From positions 4,598-68,597 of the forward strand of contig NZ_DASWSJ010000161.1 of NCBI RefSeq assembly GCF_036402745.1: a stretch of DNA of 64,000 nucleotides, written 5' to 3'. Positions 15,974 to 24,558 of this stretch are shown one piece after another. The stretch is from Actinophytocola sp036402745 (GTDB lineage Bacteria > Actinomycetota > Actinomycetes > Mycobacteriales > Pseudonocardiaceae). How positions within the stretch are numbered: position 1 is the stretch's first letter; every line of letters starts with the position of its first letter. The translations under genes and the position numbers were made by a program. The notes beneath the pieces are model-generated. The model worked only from the letters and a program-made list of their open reading frames with translations, did no database searches and was not told where the DNA came from.

Positions 15974-15999
15974 AAATGAACACAAGAACGGAGCTTGCG

Positions 16000-17004
16000 G
16001 TGAAAGTTGCTGTTCTTGGGGCCGGCGCCATCGGCGCGTATGTCGGTGCCGCCCTGCACCGAGCCGGTGTCGAGGTGCATCTCATTGCCAGAGGTCCCCA
16101 CTTGGAGAAGATCCGCGCGTCGGGCGTTCGAGTCGAGAGCCCACGCGGAGATTTCGAGGCCCGTCCACATGCCACAGACGACCCGACCGACGTAGGGCCG
16201 GTCGACCACATTTTCCTTGGCCTGAAAGCAAACCGATACGCCGACGCCGGCCCGATGATCAAGCCGCTGCTGCACGACGAGACCACGATCATCGCCGCGC
16301 AGAACGGCATCCCGTGGTGGTACTTCCACGGCGTCCCGTCCAAGTACGAGGGGTACCGGATCGACAGCGTCGATCCCGGCGGAGCGGTGTCCGCCGCGCT
16401 ACCTGTCGAACGGGCGATCGGGTGTGTCGTGTACGCGGCCACCGAGATCGCCTCCCCCGGCGTGATCCGCCATCTGGAGGGGACCCGGTTCTCGATCGGC
16501 GAGCCGAGCGGGGAGATCTCGTCCCGCTGCACCTCGTTCGCCGAGGCGATGGTCGCCGGTGGCCTGAAGTGTCCGGTCGAGCCCGATCTGCGCAAGGACA
16601 TCTGGCTCAAGCTGATGGGGAACATCGCCTTCAACCCGATCAGCGCGCTGACCCGGGCCACCATGGCCGGGATCTGCCGCCATCTGACCACCCGTGAGCT
16701 GGTGATCCAGATGATGAAGGAGACCCTCGACGTGGCCGCGCGGCTCGACGCGCACCCGGAGATCTCCATCGAGCGGCGCATGGCCGGGGCCGAGCGGGCC
16801 GGCGAGCACAAGACGTCGACCCTGCAGGACCTGGAGAAGGGCAAGCCGCTCGAGCTCGATGTGATCCTGAAGGCGGTCGTCGAGCTCGCCGACCTCACCG
16901 GCGCCGAGGCGCCGACCCTGCGCGTGGTCAGCGCGCTGGCGGACCTGCTGAACGAGCAGGTCACGGCAACGCCCCAGCTGACCCCGCGCACGATCCCGGG
17001 CTGA
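16000..17004 (+). CDS. Ketopantoate reductase family oxidoreductase (2-dehydropantoate 2-reductase-like)
   Basis: A 334-aa enzyme. The start is GTG 16000, with ACGGAG six bases ahead; an ATG at 15976 lacks a ribosome site and lies next to the operator. The N-terminal Rossmann motif is VAVLGAGAIGAYVG. QNGIPWWYFHG is the ApbA/PanE nucleotide/substrate segment, and the C-terminal helical domain has the active-site Lys region LRKDIWLKLMGNIAFNP. The family reduces 2-oxoacids to 2-hydroxyacids. It shares a regulatory element with the 2-hydroxyacyl-CoA-lyase-like operon, so it more likely serves 2-hydroxyacid metabolism there than pantothenate synthesis. That is inference. A strong terminator follows. 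Confidence 0.85.
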   Translation: MKVAVLGAGAIGAYVGAALHRAGVEVHLIARGPHLEKIRASGVRVESPRGDFEARPHATDDPTDVGPVDHIFLGLKANRYADAGPMIKPLLHDETTIIAAQNGIPWWYFHGVPSKYEGYRIDSVDPGGAVSAALPVERAIGCVVYAATEIASPGVIRHLEGTRFSIGEPSGEISSRCTSFAEAMVAGGLKCPVEPDLRKDIWLKLMGNIAFNPISALTRATMAGICRHLTTRELVIQMMKETLDVAARLDAHPEISIERRMAGAERAGEHKTSTLQDLEKGKPLELDVILKAVVELADLTGAEAPTLRVVSALADLLNEQVTATPQLTPRTIPG

Positions 17005-17026
17005 CCGTCCGGCAGCTCCACGACGA

Positions 17027-17065
17027 GCGCGCGCCCCGACGAGACCCGTCGGGGCGCGCGCTTTC
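17027..17065 (+). terminator. Rho-independent terminator after the reductase
   Basis: GCGCGCGCCCCGACG (17027-17041) pairs perfectly with 17047-17061 around AGACC and is followed by TTTCT, 22 nt after the stop. Confidence 0.9.
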
Positions 17066-17115
17066 TCGTGGGTGAGCGCCGAACCGCGACGGCTTCGGAA
17101 ATGTCCAGTTCGTCC

Positions 17116-17160
17116 TTGACAGGGTCTCCTTTCGAGCTAAACTTCGCGGTTAATTAACCG
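17116..17160 (+). promoter_or_regulatory. Promoter and operator of the FMN reductase/Drr exporter operon
   Basis: TTGACA (17116-17121) and TAAACT (17138-17143) are spaced 16 bp apart like a housekeeping promoter. The perfect 14-bp palindrome CGGTTAATTAACCG (17147-17160) lies where transcription would start, the usual place for a TetR- or MarR-type repressor. The nearby AT-rich core is unusual in this GC-rich window. No cognate regulator is adjacent. Confidence 0.7.
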
Positions 17161-17249
17161 GCAAGTTGAACTGGGGTTCGTCCAGCAGCCGCTAGATCCG
17201 ATCTAGCACCCGATCTCGCGCCCACGGGGTGAGGCACGAGGAGGGACCG

Positions 17250-17834
17250 ATGGGCGCGCGGCTGCGGATCACGGTGATCGTCGGGAGCACTCGGGACGGG
17301 CGCGTCGGCGACGCGATCGCCCAGTGGTTCGTCGATCGCGCCAAGCAGCGGGGTGACCTGGAGATCGACGTCCTCGACCTCGCCGAGTTCGACTTTCCCG
17401 ACCGCTACCCGGAGGAGGCGACCCCGCAGATGACCATGTTCACCACGGCGGTCGACCGCGCCGACGGCTACGTGGTCGTCACGCCCGAGTACAACCGCAG
17501 CTTCCCGGCGTCGCTCAAGCAGGCCATCGACTACGCCTACGACGAGTGGCACGCCAAGCCGGTCGGCTTCGTCTCCTACGGCTGCCGCAGCCGCGGGCAC
17601 TACGCGGTGGAGGCACTGCGCGTGGTGTTCACCGAGCTGCACACGATGGCCGTGCGCGACGAGGTCGCCATCGACCTCCTGGCCGTGCGCGGCGACGGCA
17701 CCCCGCGGGACAGGGACGTCCTCGAAGCCGCCGTCACGACCATGCTCGACCAGCTGACCTGGTGGGGGCACGCGCTGCGGGAGGCGCGCGCGGCCCGCCC
17801 CTACCTCGCCCGAACGAAAGGGGAACGACCATGA
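17250..17834 (+). CDS. NADPH-dependent FMN reductase family protein
   Basis: A 194-aa flavodoxin-fold reductase. The start at 17250 has GAGGAGGGA upstream; the in-frame ATG-like codon at 17229 does not. The phosphate-binding loop is VGSTRDGRVGDAIAQWF, and the flavin/substrate region is VVTPEYNRSFPASLKQAIDY, typical of the SsuE/ArsH-like family. It reduces flavins, quinones or azo compounds with NAD(P)H. It is the first gene of a three-gene coupled operon with a Drr-type exporter, so it may take part in detoxifying a redox-active drug. It overlaps drrA-like by ATGA. Confidence 0.88.
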   Translation: MGARLRITVIVGSTRDGRVGDAIAQWFVDRAKQRGDLEIDVLDLAEFDFPDRYPEEATPQMTMFTTAVDRADGYVVVTPEYNRSFPASLKQAIDYAYDEWHAKPVGFVSYGCRSRGHYAVEALRVVFTELHTMAVRDEVAIDLLAVRGDGTPRDRDVLEAAVTTMLDQLTWWGHALREARAARPYLARTKGERP

Positions 17835-18814
17835 CCGACCTGGCCATCGAGACGTCCGGCCTCGTCAAGACCTTCGGCAGCACGCGTGCGGTGGACGGCG
17901 TCGACCTCGCGGTGCCCGCCGGCAGCGTGTACGGCGTCCTCGGCCCGAACGGGGCCGGCAAGACCACCGCGGTCAAGATGCTCGCCACGCTGCTGCGCCC
18001 GGACGGCGGCGAGGCCCGCGTGTTCGGCCACGACGTGGTCCGCGAGGCCGACACCGTGCGCAGCCTGGTGAGCCTCACCGGCCAGTACGCGTCGGTCGAC
18101 GAGGACCTCACCGGCACCGAGAACCTGGTGCTCATCGGCCGGCTGCTCGGCCACCGCAAGCCCGCCGCACGCGACCGGTCGGCCCAGCTGCTGGAGGCGT
18201 TCGGGCTCACCGACGCCGCCGACAAGCAGGTCAAGAACTACTCCGGCGGCATGCGGCGGCGCATCGACATCGCGGCGAGCATCCTCAAGACGCCGGACGT
18301 GCTCTTTCTCGACGAGCCGACCACCGGCCTCGATCCCCGCAGCCGCAACCAGGTCTGGGACATCGTGCGGATCATCGTCGCGCAGGGCACCACGGTCATG
18401 CTCACCACGCAGTACCTCGACGAGGCCGACCAGCTCGCGTCGCGGATCGCGGTGATCGACCGCGGCAAGGTCATCGCCGAGGGCACCCCCGGCGAGCTGA
18501 AGGCCTCGGTCGGCGCCGGCTCGATCCACGTCCGGCTGCGCGACGCCGCCCAGCGCGGGGAGGCGTTGCGGGTGCTCACCTCGGTGCTCGGCACCGGCGT
18601 GCAGCTCGACGCCGACCCGGTGGCGCTCACCGCGCAGCTCTCCGGCGAGGACAGCGACCGCGAGGCCGCCGAGCAGGCGTCCCGCGCGCTCGCCGAGCTG
18701 GCCGCGGCCGGCATCACCGTCGACAACTTCGCCCTGGGCCAGCCGACCCTCGACGAGGTGTTCCTGGCCCTCACCGATCACCCCGCCACCGAGTCCGAGG
18801 AGGTCGCGGCATGA
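17831..18814 (+). CDS. Daunorubicin-resistance-type ABC transporter ATP-binding protein (DrrA-like)
   Basis: A 327-aa ATPase. Walker A is GPNGAGKTT (residues 38-46), the signature YSGGMRRRIDIAASI, Walker B VLFLDEPTTGLDPRSRNQVW, and the switch TTQYLDEADQLA. A C-terminal extension ends in LDEVFLALTDHP, the typical DrrA ending. It energises efflux of a hydrophobic drug through the permease encoded next. It overlaps its neighbours on both sides by ATGA. Being coupled to an FMN reductase and driven by a palindrome-bearing promoter suggests inducible drug resistance. Confidence 0.93.
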   Translation: MTDLAIETSGLVKTFGSTRAVDGVDLAVPAGSVYGVLGPNGAGKTTAVKMLATLLRPDGGEARVFGHDVVREADTVRSLVSLTGQYASVDEDLTGTENLVLIGRLLGHRKPAARDRSAQLLEAFGLTDAADKQVKNYSGGMRRRIDIAASILKTPDVLFLDEPTTGLDPRSRNQVWDIVRIIVAQGTTVMLTTQYLDEADQLASRIAVIDRGKVIAEGTPGELKASVGAGSIHVRLRDAAQRGEALRVLTSVLGTGVQLDADPVALTAQLSGEDSDREAAEQASRALAELAAAGITVDNFALGQPTLDEVFLALTDHPATESEEVAA

Positions 18815-19662
18815 GTACCGCTACTACCACCGAGCCCACCGTCAGCAGCTACACGCCCGCGGCGTCGAACCTGAACGCCGTGCTCGCCGCCGGCGAGGCA
18901 CCGCCGAAACCGAGCGCCTGGTCGGCGTCGGTGACGTTCGGCTGGCGGGCCATGCTCAAGATCAAGCACGTGCCCGAGCAGATGTTCGACGTCACCGCGT
19001 TCCCGATCATGATGACGCTGATGTTCACCTACCTGTTCGGGGGTGCGCTCGCCGGCTCGGTCACCGAGTACCTGCAGTTCCTGCTGCCGGGCATCATGGT
19101 CACCAGCGTCGTCATGATCACCATGTACACCGGCATGGGCGTCAACATCGACATCGAGAAGGGCGTGTTCGACCGGTTCCGCACGCTGCCGGTCTGGCGC
19201 CCGGCGGCCCTGGTGGGCGCCCTGTTCGGCGACGTGTTCCGCTATGTCACCGCGGCCACGGTCATCCTCGTGGTCGGCCTGATCCTGGGCTTCCGCCCGG
19301 GCGGCGGCGCACTCGGCGTCGTCATCGCGATCGCTCTGCTGGTGGCGTTCTCGTTCGCGTTCTCGTGGATCTGGACGATGTTCGGCCTGTTCCTGCGGTC
19401 GGAGAAGTCGGTGATGGGGGTCAGCATGATGGTGCTGTTCCCGCTGACGTTCCTGTCGAACGTGTTCGTCGAACCGGCCACGATGCCGGGCTGGCTGCGC
19501 ACGTTCGTCGAGATCAACCCGATCACCCACCTGGTGGCGGCGGTCCGCGGCCTGATGCAGGGCGCCCCGGACGCCGGCGAGATCACCTGGGTCCTGGTGG
19601 CGGGCGCAGTGATCATCGCGATCTTCGGCACCCTGACGATGCGCCTCTACAACAGGAAGTAG
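18811..19662 (+). CDS. ABC-2 type permease (DrrB-like)
   Basis: A 283-aa membrane protein with a soluble N-terminus of about 40 residues and six hydrophobic segments. It carries the ABC-2 family marks FDVTAFPIMMTLMFTYLFGG, LLPGIMVTSVVMI, the RFRTLPVWRPAALVG loop and the late SNVFVEPATMPGWLRTFVEINP segment conserved in DrrB/NodJ-like permeases. It forms the membrane half of the exporter with the preceding ATPase. A hairpin terminator follows. Confidence 0.92.
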   Translation: MSTATTTEPTVSSYTPAASNLNAVLAAGEAPPKPSAWSASVTFGWRAMLKIKHVPEQMFDVTAFPIMMTLMFTYLFGGALAGSVTEYLQFLLPGIMVTSVVMITMYTGMGVNIDIEKGVFDRFRTLPVWRPAALVGALFGDVFRYVTAATVILVVGLILGFRPGGGALGVVIAIALLVAFSFAFSWIWTMFGLFLRSEKSVMGVSMMVLFPLTFLSNVFVEPATMPGWLRTFVEINPITHLVAAVRGLMQGAPDAGEITWVLVAGAVIIAIFGTLTMRLYNRK

Positions 19663-19679
19663 CCGGACTGGGGGTGGTG

Positions 19680-19710
19680 GCGGGGCCTTCTCTTCCGGAG
19701 GAGGCCCCGC
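19680..19710. terminator. Terminator between the Drr exporter and the convergent ATPase gene
   Basis: GCGGGGCCT (19680-19688) pairs with AGGCCCCGC (19702-19710) around a 13-nt loop, 17 nt after the permease stop. The convergent gene ends at 19749. Confidence 0.7.
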
Positions 19711-19748
19711 CGCGTCACGTGACGGGGCGCTGCCGATGGCCGCCGGCC

Positions 19749-22700
19749 TCACAGCGTCCAGCGGGTTGACGCGGCCGGGCGGTAGCAGCAGGTGGAACCG
19801 GTGGACAAGGACTCCCGAAGGTGGGTGGCCAGCTCGGGGTGGCGGTCGTCGAGCTTGCGGAGGGTGTCCCGGATTCTCGCGGTGACCGTCTTGCGGGCTC
19901 GTTCGGCCTCGTCGCCCAGGCGGCGGGTTCTGTTGCCCAGGCCGGCGGCCGCGCGGAGCTCGCGCAGGAGGGCCTCGCGCTCGCGGTCGTACCCGGCGGC
20001 GCGGAGATCGTCGCCGCGGTGGGTGGCCTCGTCGATCTGGTCGTCGAGGGTGGCGAGGCGGCGCTGGTAGGCCGACCTGGCCTCGGCGTCGAGGACCTCG
20101 TCGCCGCCGAGGCGGGCCGCGGCCGCCACCTCCTCGCCGCCCTCGGGGTTCAGCAGCCGGGTGGCCGGGACCTCCGTGCCGGGCGCGGACAGCAGCACAT
20201 GCAGGTCCCGCAGGCCTTTCGCGTCGGGGACGTGCACCGTGCGGCCGGACATGGTGAGCGACCACGTCTCGCCGGTGTAGTGGAACTCGTTGGCCGGCGC
20301 CGACGGCGCGGCGGGGCGCACCGAGCGGTGGCGGATGCCCAGCTCGGCCGCCTCCTCGGCCAGCTCCGCACGCAACGCCGCGGCCTCCGTTGGGTCGCCG
20401 CGGCCGGCAAGCGCCGACGCCAGGCCGGCCTTGGCCTCGACGACCCACGGTCGCGCGCCGAGCGACTCCGCCGAGCGCAGGGCCTCGGTGAACCCGTCGA
20501 CCGCCGCGTCCCACCGGCCCTGCGCGGCGTCGACGGAGGCGAGCCACAGGTCGACCGGGCCGGCGAGATCACACCCGTACAGCGCCACCAGCCACTGGCC
20601 GCTGAACGGCGCCAGCTCGGCGTGCGCCCGCGCGCACAGGGCCGGCTCCCGGGTCAACGCCGCGACCTGGGCCAGCAGGCGCAACCACAGCGAGACGAAC
20701 GAGCCGGGCACGGGCTCCGGGCGCGCGTCGAGCTCGGCCAGGCAGCGCGTGGCCGTGTCGCGGTCGCCGCGGACCGCCGCGACGAGCCCCTCCAGCAGCG
20801 CCGGGTACGGGTACGCCACCTCGGCCACCTGCCGGTGCAGCTCGTCGAGGTCGTCGAAGCGGCCCTGCAGCAGCAACGGCGCCCAGCGCAGGTGGTGCGC
20901 GGTGTAGGCCATGTGCGGGTGGTTCTGCTCGCTCGGCACCTCGAACGCCTTGGCCAGCATCGCCTCCGACTCGGCGAACCGGCCGCGGAACGACGCGATG
21001 ATGCTCTGGTCGATGTACGCCCCGATCGCCATCGAGGTCTCCGGGTGCCGCTCGGACAGCGCGACGAACGCGGCGACCCTGTCGTGGAACCGGGGATCGC
21101 CCTGCTCCAGGGCCGCCACCCAGCTCAGCGACGTGGCCCACTGCTCCATCTCGGCGTCCCCGAGCCGGCGCGCGATGGCGATGAGCTCGTCGGTGAGCTC
21201 CAGCCGCTCCGCCGCGTGCCCCGGGTCCCACAGCGTGTCGTGCATGGTCCACAGGGAGAAGCCGAGTGTGTCGTCGTCGTTGCCGCTCCGCGCCCGCGCG
21301 ATGACCTGCATGATCACCTCGCGCGCCAGGTGGTCGAGGGACTTGCCGGCATGGTCGCCGCCGACCAGCGCACGGTGGGCGGCCCGCAGCGTCGTGGCCT
21401 TCAGGTCCGGCCGTCCCTCCGGTCCACCCAGACCGTTGAGCGTGAGCGCGACCCGCGCCAGCAGCTCCGGATCGTCCAGCCGCAGCGCGACGTCCGCCGC
21501 CTCCTGCAGCCACTCCCACCCACCCTCGGGTGGACCGAAGTGACACAGCTGGCTGCCGAGGTCGAGCGCGAGCCGCGCGCGCCGCGGGTCGTCCGGCCCG
21601 ACCAGCTCGAGCGCGCGGCGGTTGTGACCGGCCGACTCCTCGAACGCCATCCGCTTGCGGGCGTCGCGCGCGGCCACCGTGAGGTGGTCGACGACCAGGC
21701 CCGGGTCGAGCTCCGCGCCGGCGAGGTAGGCGTGCCGGGCGCGGTCGGCGGGGAAGATCCGCTCGGTCAGCGCCGCCGACCGGTCGAGCGCGCGGACGAC
21801 GGCGGCGTGCCGGCGCCGGGCCTCGCTCTCGTCGAGCGCCTCGTACAGCGTCTCGCGCACGAGGTCGTGGGCGAACGCGAACCGGCCGTCGCCGAGCGCG
21901 ACCACCAGGCGGGCGGCGATGGCCTCGTCGAGCAGCCGGTCGACCTGCGGCACGGGCGCGGCGACGACCGCGGCGAGCACCTGCCGGTGGAACTCGCGGC
22001 CGAGCACGGCGGCGTCGGTGAGCAGCGTGGACACCATCGACGGCAGCAGCGACAGCCGGCGGCGCACCGCGTCGCGCACGCCGGGCGCGACCGTGGTGAG
22101 CGCGCTGCCGCTGTGCCAGAGCCGGGCCGTCTGCTCGACGAAGAACGGGTTGCCGCCGGTGCGCACGTGGACCTCGGTGATGAGGTCGGCGGCCGGCTCG
22201 GTGCCGGTGGTGCGGGCGATGAGCGCGCCGACCTCGGCCTCGCCGAGCCCGGTGAGCGTGACCGTGGTGGCCCTGGCCAGCAGCGGCAGCATCAGCGGGG
22301 CCAGCGGGTGGTCGGTGGCCTCGACCTCCACGTCGCGGTAGGTGCCGACCAGCAGCAGCCGCTCGAACCAGGTGTGCTGCGCGACGAACTCCAGCAGCCG
22401 CACCGACTCCGGGTCGGCCCAGTGCAGGTCGTCGAGCACCACCAGGACCGGCCGGCACTGCGCGACCGCGACGAGCGCGCTGGTGACCGCGTCGTACATC
22501 TGGAAGCCGTCGGCCTGCTCGGTGGACCGGGTGTCGCCGAGCAGGAACGCGAGCGGCGGGCCGGCCGCCTCGTGCGCCGCCGCCCACTCGTCGGCGGAGG
22601 CCTGCCGGCGCAGCCCGCGGATGACCTGCACCCACGGCCAGTAGCCGGGCGCGGCGGCGGAGTCCCAGCAGGACCCGGACAGCACCAGCGCGCCACCCCG

Positions 22701-22859
22701 CCGCGCGGCCTCCATGGCATCGGTGACCAAGGTGGTCTTGCCGATGCCGGCCTCGCCGGTGACCAGCACGAGCCCGCCGTGGCTGGCCGCGGCGCGGCCG
22801 ATCTCGGCACGCAGCACGCCCGCGGGATGATCGCGGCCGATGAGCTCTGCTGTCGTCAT
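19749..22859 (-). CDS. Large AAA/STAND-type ATPase, regulator-like
   Basis: A 1036-aa protein. The N-terminal AAA_16-type NTPase has Walker A GEAGIGKTT (residues 35-43) and Walker B VLVVLDDLHWAD (138-149). A long helical, TPR-like region runs from about 340 to 840 (for example ALELVGPDDPRRARLALDLG). From about 860 there is a C-terminal domain containing GRTVHVPDAKGLRDLHVLL and then a coiled-coil-like segment to about 1010. LuxR-type STAND regulators share the N-terminal layout but end in a LuxR HTH, which I do not see here. The DAKGLRDLHVLLSAPG region resembles a small domain found at the C-terminus of related actinobacterial ATPases. It is probably a signal-sensing switch protein. No clear ribosome site precedes the ATG. 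Confidence 0.8.
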   Translation of the reverse strand: MTTAELIGRDHPAGVLRAEIGRAAASHGGLVLVTGEAGIGKTTLVTDAMEAARRGGALVLSGSCWDSAAAPGYWPWVQVIRGLRRQASADEWAAAHEAAGPPLAFLLGDTRSTEQADGFQMYDAVTSALVAVAQCRPVLVVLDDLHWADPESVRLLEFVAQHTWFERLLLVGTYRDVEVEATDHPLAPLMLPLLARATTVTLTGLGEAEVGALIARTTGTEPAADLITEVHVRTGGNPFFVEQTARLWHSGSALTTVAPGVRDAVRRRLSLLPSMVSTLLTDAAVLGREFHRQVLAAVVAAPVPQVDRLLDEAIAARLVVALGDGRFAFAHDLVRETLYEALDESEARRRHAAVVRALDRSAALTERIFPADRARHAYLAGAELDPGLVVDHLTVAARDARKRMAFEESAGHNRRALELVGPDDPRRARLALDLGSQLCHFGPPEGGWEWLQEAADVALRLDDPELLARVALTLNGLGGPEGRPDLKATTLRAAHRALVGGDHAGKSLDHLAREVIMQVIARARSGNDDDTLGFSLWTMHDTLWDPGHAAERLELTDELIAIARRLGDAEMEQWATSLSWVAALEQGDPRFHDRVAAFVALSERHPETSMAIGAYIDQSIIASFRGRFAESEAMLAKAFEVPSEQNHPHMAYTAHHLRWAPLLLQGRFDDLDELHRQVAEVAYPYPALLEGLVAAVRGDRDTATRCLAELDARPEPVPGSFVSLWLRLLAQVAALTREPALCARAHAELAPFSGQWLVALYGCDLAGPVDLWLASVDAAQGRWDAAVDGFTEALRSAESLGARPWVVEAKAGLASALAGRGDPTEAAALRAELAEEAAELGIRHRSVRPAAPSAPANEFHYTGETWSLTMSGRTVHVPDAKGLRDLHVLLSAPGTEVPATRLLNPEGGEEVAAAARLGGDEVLDAEARSAYQRRLATLDDQIDEATHRGDDLRAAGYDREREALLRELRAAAGLGNRTRRLGDEAERARKTVTARIRDTLRKLDDRHPELATHLRESLSTGSTCCYRPAASTRWTL

Positions 22860-22928
22860 ATCGGATACGCCGTTTCTGCGAGGTTCTTCAGGCGCGCCCG
22901 ATAGTAGGCAAGGCCACCGACAGTCCGC

Positions 22929-23318
22929 CTATTCCTCTCCCCCGGACCCGGACTCGCCGTCCTCGTGCATCTGGTCGGAGAACACGAACACGCGGATGGC
23001 GTTGCCGGTGTCGGGGTGGACCTGGGCGAGGTAGGCCGTGGCCGGCCGGCCGACGACACCCTCGACGGCCTCGAGGAAGTCGCTGCGGGTGGCCTCGTGC
23101 AGGGCCTCGTGGTGGCGGATCACCGCCTCCCGGTGGCCGCGCTCGCGGAGCACCGCGTCGGCGACGGTGAGGCTGTCGAGGGACAGCACGATGAGGCTCA
23201 CCGGGTCGTCGTCGCTGACCGACACCTGGACGTTGCGCGGGCCCCGGCCGTAGAACGTGCGCTCGAGGCTGGTGATCTTCTCGGCGACCACGTTGCGCTG
23301 CGCCCTCGTTATCCGCAT
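22929..23318 (-). CDS. MpsC/DUF2294-domain protein
   Basis: A 129-aa protein matching the DUF2294 pattern, now called the MpsC domain: TFYGRGPRNVQVSVSDDDPV, then LDSLTVADAVLRERG, then VGRPATAYLAQVHPDTGNAI and RVFVFSD. MpsC was named from a Na+-translocating, membrane-potential system in staphylococci, but most homologues are uncharacterised and no MpsAB partner is adjacent. The start is taken at 23318 (AAGGGA upstream); the frame continues upstream with unconserved sequence. The acidic Gly/Ser/Glu tail looks disordered. Confidence 0.75.
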   Translation of the reverse strand: MRITRAQRNVVAEKITSLERTFYGRGPRNVQVSVSDDDPVSLIVLSLDSLTVADAVLRERGHREAVIRHHEALHEATRSDFLEAVEGVVGRPATAYLAQVHPDTGNAIRVFVFSDQMHEDGESGSGGEE

Positions 23319-23560
23319 GGCGCCATTCCCTTCGCCGACTGCCGGGCCCATTGTGCCCGCGCTCCCCCGCCGGATATTCTCCGGACGAACAGAAACCTTA
23401 ACGGCTGATCGGGCCGTGCCGCAGTGTGCCCGCTGAACAGGGCGGGACATGCGGCGGGGCGACCCGAGCGAGATACCACTCGTGCTGGCCTCGAGCGAAG
23501 GTCGCACACAGCGACCGGCGAGCGAGGACACCGCGGGTGCCAAGCGAAAGGGCTTGTCTC

Positions 23561-24124
23561 GTGGAAATGCATCATCAGTCCGTCGCGCCGTCTTTTCCGA
23601 CCAATTCGGAACGACACTATTCGCCGACGGAATTGCGCGCAATGGTCACCGAATTCGCCGGGGCACCGACCCGCTGGGCGAATATCGTGCGATTCGACCT
23701 GACCGAGCGCTTCTACTCCCGCCTGCACGTCGACGACGCCGTCGAGGTGTGGCTGATCTGCTGGGACATCGGGCAGGACACCCTGCTGCACGACCACGGC
23801 GGCAGTGTCGGCGCGTTCACCGTGGCCCGCGGCTCGCTGCTGGAGGATTTCGGCGCGGTGCGGCGGACGGGGTTGCGCACTCGCCGGCACACGACCGGGG
23901 ACTCGGTCGGTTTCGGCGTCGACTACCTGCACAACCTCGTGAACGTGAGCACCGAGCCGACGGTGTCGATCCACGCCTACTCTCCCCCGCTGCGGGCGAT
24001 GAACTTCTACTGCTGGCTGCCGAGCGGAATGCACCATCTGCGGGAGATCCCGTGCCACACGCCGGAGCCGGACGTGTCCGCGCTCGAGGCGGAGGCGGCG
24101 GTTCTCCGGGAGGCCGCGTCATGA
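23561..24124 (+). CDS. Cysteine dioxygenase family protein
   Basis: A 187-aa cupin. Taking GTG 23561 as start (AAAGGG eight bases before), the iron ligands are H77 and H79 in LLHDHGGSVGAF and H124 in DYLHNLVN, the three-His centre of thiol dioxygenases. The family motif VWLICWDIGQ precedes them. It oxidises cysteine, or another thiol, to the sulfinate with O2. ATG 23567 is an alternative start. It overlaps the rhodanese gene by ATGA, suggesting a shared role in thiol/sulfur breakdown. Confidence 0.88.
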   Translation: MEMHHQSVAPSFPTNSERHYSPTELRAMVTEFAGAPTRWANIVRFDLTERFYSRLHVDDAVEVWLICWDIGQDTLLHDHGGSVGAFTVARGSLLEDFGAVRRTGLRTRRHTTGDSVGFGVDYLHNLVNVSTEPTVSIHAYSPPLRAMNFYCWLPSGMHHLREIPCHTPEPDVSALEAEAAVLREAAS

Positions 24125-24522
24125 GTGACACGGTGTCCGCGCTGCTCGAGCAGGCGCGCACGCACATCGTCCGGTACGCCCCGGCCGAGGCCGCGGAGGC
24201 CATGCGCCGCGGTGCGATCCTCGTCGACCTGCGGCCCACCGAGTACCGGTGGCGCTTCGGTGAGGTGCCGGGGGCGATCGCGGTGTCCCGGCACGTGCTG
24301 GAGTGGCGGCTCGACGTCACCAGCGAGCACCGGCTCAAGGAGCTGCGCGCCGGGGACCGCGACCAGGAGATCGTCCTCATGTGCAACGAGGGCTACACCT
24401 CCAGCCTCGCCGCGCACCAGGTGATGACCCAGCTCGGGCTCACGAGCGTGGCCGACGTCGTCGGCGGGTTCGCCGCCTGGCGGGACGCCGGGCTGCCGAC
24501 GGTGTCCCGGCTGACCAGGTAA
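24121..24522 (+). CDS. Rhodanese-like domain protein
   Basis: A 133-aa single-domain sulfurtransferase. ILVDLRPTEYRWRFGEVPGA is the CDC25/rhodanese entry motif, the active-site loop is MCNEGYTSS with Cys88, and FAAWRDAGLP is the C-terminal signature. It moves sulfane sulfur or senses persulfides. Translational coupling to cysteine dioxygenase mirrors known links between thiol dioxygenases and rhodaneses in persulfide or cysteine-sulfur handling. It is not necessarily a thiosulfate sulfurtransferase. Confidence 0.9.
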   Translation: MSDTVSALLEQARTHIVRYAPAEAAEAMRRGAILVDLRPTEYRWRFGEVPGAIAVSRHVLEWRLDVTSEHRLKELRAGDRDQEIVLMCNEGYTSSLAAHQVMTQLGLTSVADVVGGFAAWRDAGLPTVSRLTR

Positions 24523-24528
24523 CCTCGC

Positions 24529-24544
24529 CTAGAACGTGTTCTAG
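24529..24544 (+). promoter_or_regulatory. KstR-type operator upstream of the SDR
   Basis: CTAGAACGTGTTCTAG is a 16-bp inverted repeat whose core TAGAACGTGTTCTA (24530-24543) fits the TNNAACNNGTTNNA box of KstR, the TetR-family repressor of actinobacterial sterol catabolism. It lies 15 nt before the start codon of the (frameshifted) SDR at 24559. The match to consensus is direct; KstR control is inference. Confidence 0.72.
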
Positions 24545-24558
24545 TTCGAGGAGGCGGC

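Noticed and set aside
15976..15999. ATG 15976 as start of the reductase
   Set aside because: It has no ribosome site and abuts the operator-like palindrome; GTG 16000 has ACGGAG at ideal spacing.
23366..23398. Inverted repeat CCGGA-N5-TCCGG in the gap before the cysteine dioxygenase gene
   Set aside because: It is short and of common composition in this DNA, with no consistent placement relative to a promoter.
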